Source: Cerioporus squamosus (taxonomy: Eukaryota; Basidiomycota; Agaricomycetes; Polyporales; Polyporaceae). Taken from it: 64,000 bases of DNA. The DNA is taken from contig JABYQS010000002.1 in NCBI GenBank assembly GCA_022592435.1, forward strand, positions 124,001 to 188,000, given 5' to 3'. Positions 53,864-64,000 of this stretch are shown in pieces (the first letter of the stretch is position 1; each line of letters begins with the position of its first letter). Both the position numbers and the translations under genes were made by a program. Under the pieces are notes generated by a model. The model made no database searches. It was not told the DNA's origin and was given only the letters and a program-made list of their open reading frames with translations.

Positions 53864-56572
53864 ATGGCCAACGGTGCGTCGAAGCCGACTCCCAGCAACG
53901 AGAACATGCGACTGATGCGTCTTATGACGAGATTAGAGGCGTTGAAGTCGTTTAAGCCCACCCCGGCCAGCATCCCTCCTCCTGGAGTCAACTATCGTCT
54001 CCGTGTGCCGAGTGGAACTCCTGTTCACCTTCATGCTCTGGTACGTTCGCACCTCTATCTTCGAGGCTTCCCGCCTATCCTTCACCTACCAAACAGAACC
54101 CCCTGGCATTTGTCCTGCGTGCCGCACAAGTTTACCCTCACAAAGTCGCTATTGTTCATCCAGACGTGAAGCACCCTGTGATCTATTCCTATGCTGTCTG
54201 GTGCGTCGCCGGACCCGCTTCTACCCCACACCCCTGTTGCGAGCCGTTCGTAGGGCGCAGCGTATACAGAACCTTGCCTACGCCCTCATCCAAGCGGGTA
54301 TACAGCCGGGAAACACGGTAGCCTTCATCGCACCAAACATGTGAGTACAACGCTTCGGCTTTCTTGCACTTTTGCTGATTGCGGTTACGCAGACCCGCTA
54401 TAGCCGGTCCGTACTACCCACTCACGGTCATACCACAGGAGACTGACCATCTCCACGCGTCTGACAGAGGCTTACCATGGCGTGCTCGCCGCGAAGGGAG
54501 TCCTCTGTCCCATCAACACGCGTCTGACGCAACCAGAAGTCGCTTATATCCTGGAGCATAGCGAGGCCAAGCTCATCTTCGTCGATCATGAATACGCACA
54601 TCTCATACAGGGGACCAAGACACCCTACATCGTGATCAACGACACCGGCAAGGAGGACTGTCCCTATGAGCAATTCTTGACCGCTGGACGTAAGTTCAGC
54701 GCCGAACGCGGCTGGGCGGGGTTAGAGTGGGAGCGAAACGAGGATGCGCCGTGCGCACTCAACTATACGTGTGTAGTTTTCTGAGAGTCCTCCATACGTG
54801 CTGACTCCTCATCATCACTTTGCTTAGATCTGGCACCACCGGACGTGTAAGTCGTGTTAATTTGCCGTTGTTGCCCTTATCTCATCAATGCGCCGACAGC
54901 CAAAAGGCGTGCTGACTACGCTGAGAGGTACGGTCTCAAGTGCGCATCACAGCTGGCTTTATGCTCATTGTCTACTATAGGCTCGTACCTTGGTGCTATC
55001 GCAAACGCGTACGAAACAGGGTACGTCAGGATGCTGGTCACTAGTTATTGTTACGGCGGTCATCTCATGCTGCATGCGTCATAGGATGAATCGTGACTCT
55101 ACGTACTTGTGGTGGGTCAGAGATGCTTCCACTAGCGGTAGCTTGAGGCTGACGAGCGAGTGTGTCTAGGATCCTGCCAATGTTCCATGCCAGCGGCTGG
55201 ACATTCCCTTGGGCGGTAACGTTTGCCGCGGCAGCACAGGTTAGTCTGCAGTCCCTCTCAGCAACGGTTTCATGTACTGAAACATGTTCGTCCTCTGCAG
55301 ATCTGCCTGAGATCCGTCTCATACCCGCACATCTGGAATCATCTCATTAACTCTGGCGTCACGCACTACTGCGGCGCCCCAACGGTACAGGTCTGTCCGA
55401 GATCTTCCCTCTATCAGTGTGCAACACCGAGTTAAGATGTTTCAAACGTCCTTAAGATCGGTCTGATCAACGCTCCCCTAGCAAGGCGGCTTGAGAAACC
55501 GGTGTATACAATCATTGCAGGATCGGCACCGACGGCGCACCTCATCGGCGAGCTTGAGAAGATCAACATCCGGCCTATTCACGTCTATGGTCTGACGTAC
55601 GTCTTGTTTGGATTGGCCGCATACGGACGCTGACTTCTGTGAATCCGACCCATGCTTCTGTGCTTCCAACGCTGGCTCCTCCTGCAGTGAGGTATGCTCG
55701 TGACATCTTCATGCATTATGATACAAACACCGTGGCTCAACCTGCGCATACGCAGACATACGGCCCGTCAACGAAGTGCTACATCCAGCCCTCCTGGGAC
55801 GCCCTTTCCCTCGAAGAGCGCGCCAAGCTCATCGCGCGGCAAGGCATTCCCTTCGCCACCGCCGAAGAGGCGCGGGTCGTCTACCCGCTCAAGGACGGCG
55901 AGAGCCCGGACGCGCCGCTCGTCGACGTGCCCAAGGACGGCAAGACGATGGGCGAGATCGTGTTCCGCGGAAACATCGTCATGAAGGAGTACTTCAAGGA
56001 CCCCGAGGCGACGCGCAAGGCCTTCCGCGGGGGCCACTTCAACTCGGGCGACCTCGCGGTGTGGCATCCGGATGGGTACATCGCGATCATGGACCGAAGC
56101 AAGGACATCATCATCTCTGGGGGCGAGAACGCCTCGAGCTTGGCCATCGAACAAGGTCAGTGGCTGCGCATATAAGTAACTTGCCTTTCGGATGTCCTTG
56201 TTGCTGACGAACAACAACACCGACAGAGCTGGCGTCGCACCCAGACGTGCTTGAAGTGTCCGTAGTCGCGCGCTCGCACCCCAAGTGGGGCGAGCGTCCG
56301 ATGGCATTCGTCATCCTGCACCCGCAGAAGGCGGACAAGTGGGCGGGGCGCCACGCCGCGTTCGAGCAGGACCTGAAGGCACATGCGCGCAAACGCCTCC
56401 CGGGGTTCGCATGCCCAGAGTGGGTGTCCGTCGTCCAGGAGCTTCCGGTAAGCGGAGAGATTACTTGAGGGCGTGCTTGTTACTGACACTGGCTTCTTGG
56501 GCTGGTATGCAGAAAACATCCACGGGCAAGATCCAGAAGGTAGAGCTGCGCAAGCTTGTCGCCAAGTTGTAG
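53864..56572 (+). CDS. AMP-dependent acyl-CoA / coumarate-CoA-type ligase, peroxisomal
   Basis: An ANL-superfamily adenylating enzyme that activates a carboxylic acid via acyl-AMP to acyl-CoA. Many short introns. Order: MANGASKPTPSNENMRLMRL, NPLAFVLRAAQVYPHKVAIV, YHGVLAAKGVLCPINTRLTQ, the P-loop SGTTGRPKGVLTT, LPMFHASGWTFPWA, AGSAPTAH, VYGLTETYGPST (restored by a 4-nt microexon), MGEIVFRGNIVMKEYFKDPE, FNSGDLAVWHPDGYIAIMDR, SKDIIISGGENAS, HPDVLEVSVVARSHPKWGER, and the A10 lysine in KTSTGKIQKVELRKL. The C-terminus AKL is a PTS1-type peroxisomal signal. About 580 residues. It is closest in style to fungal short/medium-chain acyl- or 4-coumarate-CoA-ligase-like proteins; the substrate is not readable. 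The promoter has a TATA box and a perfect inverted repeat. The frame is intact. Confidence 0.93.
55688..55691 (+). other. 4-nt microexon in the acyl-CoA ligase gene
   Basis: Introns 55597-55687 (GTACGT...TGCAG) and 55692-55755 (GTATGC...ACGCAG) leave only TGAG between them. Including it gives GGT CTG AC-T GAG-ACA TAC, i.e. G-L-T-E-T-Y-G-P, the invariant adenylation motif. Skipping it loses the Glu and one Thr while keeping frame in the alternative join. Confidence 0.7.
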
Positions 56573-56950
56573 ATGCATTCCGGTATCCGGGAGGCGCGAG
56601 TGCGAGCGGATACAGGGGACTAGTCACTAGAGAGGCTGAGGTAGGTAGAAAAGAACAGGACAGGAACAATGCGATGGTGGGGACGGGGACAGGAGGTGCT
56701 CGATGTACTATACTGTAGTGTACGGATGGAAATGCTTGCTTTTGAGTTCGGTCTAGAGCGCGAGTCCTGCCGAGTCACGGAGAGACATGCAGAGGTGATG
56801 CAGCATCCATGAGATGGGACGAAAGATATGGATGAGGACGAGGTACGTAATATGTGGATAAATACAGCGGAGGACAATGCAGGGAGGTATCGCCTGCGGC
56901 GTGCGCAACTGCAGCCTTATGCCGAGAAGCGTGCCGCTAAGTATGGGACA
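56573..56950. other. Convergent spacer, nothing recognisable
   Basis: About 380 nt between the 3' ends of the ligase and RCC1 genes. No feature is seen. Confidence 0.4.
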
Positions 56951-58706
56951 CTATGACGCTGCGACAGCGGGCTCGTCCACCGGGACAGGGGGCTTGCTCT
57001 TGTTCCGGAGAAGGGCCAGACAATGCTGTCCACCGCAGGCGGCGTCGACAGCAGCCCAGGAGCCGCCCTCCTTGCGGACGACGACTGCAGGCGTCTCCTG
57101 CTCGTCGATGTCTTCACCCAATCCGAGCTCGCCGACGACCTGCCGGCCCCACGCGTACATAGCGCCACCCTGGGTGACGGCCAGGTTGTTGTTCGTACCA
57201 CACGCGATGCGGACAACGGGGTCGCTCGGGTCCGGGAACTTTACTTGCGAGGGCTCTGGGAGGCAGTCAGGGTACTGACGGTCCTGGAACGCCTCGTCGT
57301 CCTGTGCGATGCCGAGCCGACCCTCCTCGGAGAGGCCACATGCGTACACGCGCCCATCGGAGGTGAGGAAGAGCGTGTGCAAGTCGCCGCCGGCAATCTG
57401 CACGACTGTCGCGCCCCCAAGCTCTTCCTTGCCGAGCCCAATGACGCGCTTGGGCGCATGGATCTCCTTCTCGACGTTCGCGTCAGCGAGGCCGGTGCCA
57501 GTTTGGCCCTTGGAATTGACACCCCAGCCCCAGGTGTTGCCGTCCTCGTCGACGGCGAAAGAGTGGTTGTTGCCTGCGCCGACAACGACGGCTTTGCGGT
57601 TGCGTGTGCCCAGGACGATCTTCTCAGGCGTCGTGCCCGAGATCTTGCGCCGTTCGATGACGCGGCGACCGAGCTGGCCCTCCTCGCCAGTGCCGAGGGT
57701 ATAGATGTTGCCTTGTGTGGTGAGAAGGATGAGGTGGTTGTTGCCCGCCGCGGCAGAGACCCACTTCTCGTCCTTCAGCTCGCCAATGGGGACAGGCTTG
57801 TACTGCTTCTTTGCGTGGCTAGAGAAACCAACCAGACCATTGTTGCCCTGGGGTGTTTGTGTGAGGATGTGCAGCCGATGTCGAAGTGCAAAGGACGTAC
57901 CGAGAAAGCACCCCAAGCGCGAAGTTCACCCTTGTCACTGATTGCGGCCGAGAAACTGTCACCGGCGACAATTTTCACCGCACGGAACCCCTCCTCGATA
58001 AGAGAGTGGATGGGAACCGGCTTCCAAACCGGGTCCTGGGTCTTTTCGTCGACCTCCAGAGACCCCCTGTCGTCCTTGGGATCGGGAATCATGACGGTGA
58101 CACGCCCAAGGGCGCCATTGTCATTCGTGCCGCACGACCAGATCTGTGCCAGGTCAGGCGAGGTTCAGGAAAAAGTCTATGAAAACTCACAGTGCCTTTC
58201 TCGTCGACGAACAGGGTGTGGAGGCCACCAGCAGCAATGGACTCCAACCCAGCCTCATCGCCGCCAAACGTGCCTTCCTCGATATGCGAGGCCACAAAAG
58301 CGTTTTTGCGTGGCTTCGGGATCTCCTGGTTGTAGTCAATTGCAAGCTGGCTCATCTCTCCAGAGCCCCATGTGAACAGCTGCAGAGGCGGGCGGTAGTG
58401 CTGTGGTATGTGAGGGAGGGGGTTGATGGACTGGGGCACTTTGCGGACGCGAGCGGGGGCCTTGGCCTTCTCGGACTTGGGCTTCTCTGCAGCAGGTGCC
58501 TTGGTGCGGCCGTTCGCCTTGCTGGGGACCTTGCCGTTGGGGGCGGTGTCGGCCTTGGGCTTCTCGACGTTGGCTGCGCCGGCGCGGAGGACACGCTTTG
58601 CGGCGGGCTCCTTGGCTGCGTCGGGGGACGCGGCGCGCTTGGCCGCGCGGCTGCGCGACTCGGGGGGAGCGGTGGTGCTGGCAGCGCGGGCTCGCCTGGG
58701 TGGCAT
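56951..58706 (-). CDS. RCC1, guanine nucleotide exchange factor for Ran
   Basis: A chromatin-bound beta-propeller that charges Ran with GTP in the nucleus (Pim1/Srm1 orthologue). Three exons with introns after DEKGT and after WGAFS. The N-terminal 90 residues are Lys/Arg/Ala/Pro-rich (AAKRAASPDAAKEPAAKRVL), fitting a nuclear-localisation and DNA-contact tail. RCC1 repeats follow: LFTWGSGEMSQLAI, IWSCGTNDNGALGRV, LRAWGAFSGNNGLVGF, IYTLGTGEEGQLGRR, TWGWGVNSKGQTGTG, VYACGLSEEGRLGIA, MYAWGRQVVGELGLG. About 548 residues; the end is DEPAVAAS. The frame is intact. It is divergent from the SAP-kinase gene across a promoter of about 350 nt. The long plus-strand frame over it is antisense shadow. Confidence 0.95.
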
Positions 58707-59056
58707 GGTAGATGGTGGGGGGAGAGAGGAGGGAGCGCGAGGTGGTCGCGGCAGCAGAGGCGAGGATTATGAAGGGCTTTCCGCTTGAGCGCGGAGTTCC
58801 GGAAAAGTTGAACCCAAAGACGCGTGACGTGTATCGCGCCTCGCCCGCGCACGTGAAATGCACATGACCGGTGGCTGTCTGTTTGCGCATGCTTGGCTCC
58901 CGAACATTACCGCCAAACGGAGCCAAACAGGCCGACGCTGTGGACGACGACGACCACGACGACAAACCCAACCCACTCGCCTGCCCGACGCTGTCTGCCC
59001 CCTGTTCTCTCCTGCGGCCCCGCCGTACGGCCTAGCTCGCTCCCCCGTCCTCTGGC
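58707..59056. other. Bidirectional promoter of RCC1 and the SAP-kinase gene
   Basis: A spacer of 350 nt between two divergent, probably nuclear genes. It is GC-rich. No TATA box is clear and no gene is seen. Confidence 0.5.
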
Positions 59057-62000
59057 ATGGCCCAAAGACGCACCAGCCATCGCTCAGCTTCCGTCCACGA
59101 CCCCTCCATCCTTAGCCGCCGCAAACTCCAGGCTCGACGCGCAAACAGTGCCCGGCGACGCGTCTTTTCGCTCGCCAACAACTCCTACATCGAGTCCCGG
59201 CCCTCTTCCCACGCGTCGGGCAGTTCACCTCCCACCTCGCCTCGACCTGTCCTTGTTCCCGTCCAGTTCAACCTCCGCCGCCTTCCTTCACGTCTTCTCA
59301 CCGACCACAAAGACAGCATGCGCGATGCCGGCAACGGATACGACGTGTCTATTGGTATGAAGCGCAAGCGTGTCGTGAGCGGCAGCGAGAACACCTCCCG
59401 TGACAGAGGCGCCCGTTCATCAAGTCGCGCCAAGCGGCGCAGGGCCATGCCCGACTCCAGTGACGAGGAGCCCCTGAGTGGTATGGAGGTTGATGAGCAG
59501 GAACGTTGGGATGGCTCGGAGAACTCTGACGACGAAGAAGCCGTCGGTTCCTGTACGCGCAGTTCATATCCTCCATCCCATGTGCATTGTTCACCATGTG
59601 TCGCAGCCGATAACTACCTCATTGATGAAGCTCCCCGCCGCCGTCTACTCCGTCTTCGCAAGGACGAACTCGTCCGTCTCTACGCCGCTGCTGGCCTCAC
59701 CGAAGACGCCGAGCTACTCACGAAGCCGGAGATCGTCGATTGCATCATAGCCGCCCGTGACGATGTGGCTGACCTCCCACCTTCTTCACCCGGTGTCGCC
59801 AGTGGCTCAAGCGACTACTCCTCAGACGGCGGGAACGTAGCTGGTGGTGAAGAGACAGACTTCGGTAACCGCTTCCGTAATGGGCTGAGAAGGAGGGCAA
59901 CTGTGCATGATCTTGGTCGTGCATCGCGCAAACATATGCCGGACCGAAGCTTGTCTATGAGCCACATCGAGCGCACTGGCTGCGAGCATTCTCCCACTGC
60001 AGGGAAGCGGCGACGCGGCCTGCCTTCGGAGATGGACGGCCCGCAGCCGTCCAGCGGAATCTCGACTAGGAGGTCAGTACTTCCTCCCCTCTTTGCGTGG
60101 CTGTCCCTCAATTTGCAATGTAGGCGCGGAAGCAGCAATGCAAGTTCAAGTAGATCATCACCGACATTGTCGACGCTGTCGACTTCCCTAAATTCCCTCC
60201 CGTCCCCTCCCGCCACACGTCTACGGACCCGGAAGGCGTCTGGCGAGATTGAAGCCGGCCCTAGCTCATCCGGTACGAGCAAAGGCAAGTCCAAGGCAAA
60301 ACATGTCGGGTTCAGCGAAGCCGTCGAGATCAACCGACTGCCTTCCCCGCTATCTGAAGCCGAGGAGAGTGACCTCACTGACCTTACGGAGGTCGAGAAC
60401 TCCCTGCAACGGGCTGGTCCTAGTCCCCGGCGTCTTCGGAGCAAGGGCTCCGTCAGCAAGCTCTCCGCCTCACAAGAGAAGCGACGGCCCGATGATGTTC
60501 CGGAGGGTCCTCGGAGGGTCACACCCGCGCGGAAAGCAAAAGGCAAGATCGGTAGCCTACACGAGAGCACCGACGAGGAGGAAGTTGAAGAAGACCAGCT
60601 AGACTCGGATGCGCAGGAAGACGAGCTTGATGAGCTGCAGGAGTCGCCGTCTCCTATGGCGACACCTAAAGCAAAACAAACTCCGTATGGTCGACGGACT
60701 CCTGTCAGGAATCGTCTGAGGACACGTCACTTACAGACACACACTCCACCTAGCGACGGCGACGACGAGGAGAGTGAAGAAGAGGGTACTGTTGTGGCGG
60801 GAGAAGAGGGAGACGATGAGGGCAGCGAAAATGAGGAGGATGATGAGACGGTGCTTGAAGAACCCCGCAAGCTGCGCAACGGCAAAATTGTGGGCGACGG
60901 AGATATTGAAGAAGACATTGGTGAGGAGGACGAGGATGAGGATGAAGAGGAGGATGATGACGCAGAAGGATCCGTGGACAGCGAGTCGATCGCATCAACT
61001 GTCGACGAAGCTGACATGGATGGCGAAGGCGAAAGCGACGAGGCTATGGAAGACGATGATGGTATGTCCCTCTGTCTATCCTCCGACTCCATTCTTGCTG
61101 AGTCCCTCTTCCAGTCGATCTCACTGTCGCCACCGCAAAGACGCTTGTGCGCCTACGAAGAGATGATCTCGTCAGGCTGTGCGAGACGCGTGACATCGAC
61201 GCCAGCGGAACGAAGCCCCAGCTCGCCGAGGCGCTCCTGCAGTGGCGCGATAAGCACTGCAGCGAAGCCACGACGTCCGCTCCTTCCTCTACCGGGACAG
61301 CTCGTCCGCCTTCGACTGCCCGCGCCCCTCGACGGCGGCGGACTCGTTCGAAGTCCGGGACCGCCACACCTCCTGTCCTCCTCCGTTCACATCATGTGCA
61401 CATGGACGAACCGCGGACGCCGCCGCTCTCTGGAAGGGCGAAGGAGAAGGACAATGAGGGTGACATTGAGCTTGACCTGGAGAGCCTTGGTCTGGACGAC
61501 CGTGAGATTCCGCCAGAGAAGCTGACGAAGCTCGAGAAGATCGGCAGCGGAGGCTTCAAAGATGTGTACATTGGAAAGTTCAAGGGTCGTCGTGTCGCCA
61601 TCGCCGAGTTCCGGGGCCAGTTGAGTCAGAGTGCGTATCGTTGGTTGTGTGCTCGTGCGTCGGGCAGAGGCTGACGGCTGATGTGTGCGTGCAGTGGACA
61701 TCAAGGAGCTGAAGCTCCTTGGCGACTTCGACCATCCGAACATCGTGAAATTCGTGCGTGCCCACTGCTGTTCGTCTTGTACGTTCTTCGCTGAGACGAC
61801 GGTCTCTAGCTTGGCGTGAGTATCCCGGAAAACACTCGCGAGACGCCGGTCATGATCGTCAGCGAGCTGTGCTCGAATGGTGACCTGTTCGACTACATTC
61901 GAAACGTCAACCCTCCGTCGCTGTATCGTGTGGTATGTCCTCATGCTCATGATACGATACCGAAGGCTAACTGCCTCCTTTAGCTCCATATCATGCTCGA

Positions 62001-62555
62001 CATCGCACGCGGTCTCGAGTACCTTCATCTGCGCAAGCCATCCGTTATCCACCGCGATTGCAAGTCGTCGAACATCCTCATCACCTCAAAGGGCGTCGCC
62101 AAGATCACTGACTTCGGCTTGGCCAAGGTCAAGCAATCCACGCGTTCGATGGTCCGGAGCTTGGTCGGCACCGTCAACTGGCAGGCGCCCGAGCTTTGGC
62201 ACCCGCATCCGAAGTACAACCACAAGGTCGATGTCTTCTCCTGCGCCATGGTATTCTGGGAAACACTGCAGTGGCACGTCCCCAACAAGAAGTTCCCATG
62301 GGAGGGTATGAATGAACACGCGATCTACGAAGCAGTCGGCACCAAGCGCCAGAGGTGCGTCTGGTTTCCGTCAGACGCCTCAGAGAGATTCTGACTTGTA
62401 GCATCTCTAGGCCTTCTATCGCTGGACTCAAGAAGCAGTGGTGCCCTGAGATCGTTGACCTGATGGAGCACATGTGGGAGCAGGATCCTGCAGACCGGCC
62501 CACGATGTCCGAAGTCGTCCAGGAGCTCGAACGCATCATCAAGATCTACCGGTAG
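59057..62555 (+). CDS. SAP-motif protein kinase (TKL-like) with WNK-like displaced lysine
   Basis: About 1030 residues. The N-terminus is Arg/Ser-rich with NLS-like MKRKRVVSG and SSRAKRRRAMP. A first SAP-like helix pair LRLRKDELVRLYAAAGLTED lies at 59655-59760, and a Glu/Asp-rich linker spans 60770-61060. After an intron comes a second SAP-type motif LVRLRRDDLVRLCETRDIDA, then GTKPQLAEALLQW. The kinase domain (61515-62550) has the loop IGSGGFKDVYIG, beta-3 VAIAEF (no lysine at the VAIK position), HPNIVKFLGVSIPENTRETP, IVSELCSNGDLFDYI, catalytic loop VIHRDCKSSNIL, DFGLAKV, GTVNWQAPELW, and DRPTMSEVVQELERI near the end. HRD, K-x2-N and DFG are all present, so activity is plausible. SAP motifs suggest chromatin or RNA association. 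Early introns at about 59551 and 60074 are likely but not certain. Confidence 0.88.
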
Positions 62556-63562
62556 TCCCGTATGCCATGCCATACCCATGCCCGCCATACCCGCAGAACT
62601 CACCTCTCATTGTCGCCGCAACAACCAAGGACCATCTACTCACACCGCACTACTATCCCGCACTGGCTACATGTTATACTGCATTGGGACTCTGGTATGA
62701 CTCTCGAAGACTACGGCCTATCATCTTGTGTTATGCGTTATGTGTTATGTCTTGAATTTCTCCCGCCACTCTGCATGCCCCGCTGCCCGCTATGCTTGTG
62801 GCGCGGGGCGGGGCGGCGGGGGTGCGCTGATGTTGATGTTGATGTTGCTTTGTACGGAGTTGCAGTTTCGGCTCGTTGTTCTTCTTTTGTATAGCATTAC
62901 TGTTATGTGGTCTCGGTTCCTCTTGGCTCTGGCTCTGACTCTCCTCCATCGTCCATACTCCCAAGCTCTACTACCTACGTACGTTTACAATCCGCATACG
63001 CTCTAAATCAAACATCATTGTATCTTAGCCCACTCTTGCAATGCATCATCGTACACAGAGCAATTGTCTCGCGCGTGTCCTGCACGTTGACCGATGTATC
63101 TGTTGACTGTCACCGGCTCGTCAACGCATCAACTCTCCTCACGGCTGTCAGAGGGTGCAAACCGCAGTGGCTTCAGCGACAGAGGATGCCTCTTCAAGCT
63201 TCAAGTTCAAGCGGCACAGCCTCCACGTGCGCTCATGGGCCTTTCAGACCACCGTGACCGCAACATCGTCTCCGTCTCCAACATCTCCAGCAAGCAAGAG
63301 ACCACTTGATAAGCTGTGCGACTCACTCGAGGAAAAGGGTGGTTTGGTGAGCATTCTGGCACTTCCTGCTGTTGTGCTCAAAGCTGGGACGACTAACAGC
63401 CAACAGTAACCTGCCCAACCGCTGCCCACACACATTTCTCGTTTGCTCGGTGAACGAGTCGAACATTGTCGGACATCTCCAAGAGGATTAGGGGCAAGTA
63501 TCCCATTGTTTTGTAGCTCGGAGCGTGCTCACCTCTTACATAGTTCTGTCAACACTCAAGAT
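62556..63562. other. Intergenic, nothing recognisable
   Basis: The 3' flank of the kinase gene and 5' flank of the F-box gene. It includes a short gatgtt x3 run near 62829-62848. No RNA gene or element is recognised. Confidence 0.4.
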
Positions 63563-64000
63563 ATGTCATCTCCCGGAGCGCCATTGACATTACCCACCCT
63601 TCCTTGGGATGTCCTCCGGTGTATTATCTCTTTCCTCTCTCCTAGAGATGCCATAGCGCTGTCATACACATGCAAGGCCGCTCACTGTCTCCCCCTGGAC
63701 CCTGCATTGCACACCGTGGTCCTAGACAGGAACACCGAACAGATCAAGAAGTTCCGGGACTATCTGCTCATGACAGATTCTCGGCCGACCTTCTTGAAGG
63801 AGTTGATCCTCGCCAAAGCCGTCACCTGGGAGATTGATAGAGGCACCTCTGAGCCTGGGCTGCTCTGGCAGACATCCTGGAAAAAGCGTTGGGGTTGCAA
63901 CATTTTCAGTGCGGCTCCATGGAGGTCATCAACCTTGCATCAGACGGGCGGGTCGTCAACGCGCTTGTCGCATTGAAGCACCTGCGGGAGTTGAACGTAA
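63563..64000 (+). CDS. F-box protein, cut by the window end, one apparent frameshift
   Basis: Starts MSSPGAPLTLPTLPWDVLRC with a clear F-box: LPWDVLRCIISFLSPRDAIA, then LSYTCKAAHCLPLDPALHTV. The frame stops at 63976, but from about 63862 a different frame reads ALADILEKALGLQHFQCGSM, EVINLASDGRVVNALVALKH, LRELNV, which looks like the authentic LRR continuation. One missing base in the GGG of cctgggctg at about 63857-63860 would reconcile them. It continues beyond 64000. Probable SCF substrate adaptor; target unknown. Confidence 0.65.

Noticed and set aside
57023..58375. A 450-codon plus-strand frame
   Set aside because: Antisense shadow of RCC1; no homology-like motifs.
1..64000. CRISPR arrays, prophage, bacterial operons, LTR or DNA transposons
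   Set aside because: No regularly spaced repeats, no integrase, reverse transcriptase or transposase motifs, and no terminal repeats were seen by eye.

Overview
This is nuclear DNA from a filamentous basidiomycete, most likely an agaricomycete; a wood-decay Polyporales-type fungus is my guess. The evidence is: genes split by many 45-70 nt GT...AG introns, short intergenic spaces, expanded F-box/LRR families, a DUF6593-type gene, and housekeeping genes (RCC1, Clp1, Ctf18, SAM synthetase, alternative NADH dehydrogenase, myotubularin) with basidiomycete-style exon layout. I see no bacterial, viral, organellar or CRISPR sequence. Exon boundaries were inferred by eye from splice sites and conserved protein motifs.

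Layout. 1-14 kb is an F-box/LRR-rich zone: genes at 358, 2144, 7101, 9640 and 12048. It is interrupted by a calcium-binding external NADH dehydrogenase (4157-6675) and a small basidiomycete-specific family member (10894-11734). From 14 to 44 kb, seven copies of one NAD(P)-dependent MDR oxidoreductase (trans-enoyl-reductase-like) lie on the minus strand. Four are intact (14255, 34371, 39297, 42156), one carries two frameshifts (32554) and two are clear relics (16619, 36154). Among them lie a Dal5-type MFS transporter (18106-20606), an F-box relic, a Cys-rich hypothetical gene, myotubularin (24111-27279), SAM synthetase (28198-29502), Clp1 (30411-32406) and a tiny homeodomain-like gene (38138-38840). 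From 44 kb to the end the content is mostly core genes: Ctf18, an aromatic-type aminotransferase, a DUF6593 protein, a peroxisomal acyl-CoA/coumarate-CoA-type ligase, RCC1 divergent from a SAP-domain kinase, and a truncated F-box gene at the window edge.

How they fit together. The MDR array with a carboxylate/ureide-type transporter could be a loosely organised accessory metabolic region, but shared function is inference. The strongest unusual signals are: a kinase whose beta-3 lysine is missing while a lysine sits in the glycine loop, as in WNK kinases, fused to SAP-like motifs; a 4-nt microexon that restores an invariant motif in the CoA ligase; a perfect 14-bp inverted repeat with CreA-like cores in that gene's promoter; a duplicated palindromic promoter element in the MDR array; and a small homeodomain-like protein inside the array. 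Several apparent frameshifts, including one in the replication gene CTF18, suggest that residual assembly indels should be excluded before calling pseudogenes.
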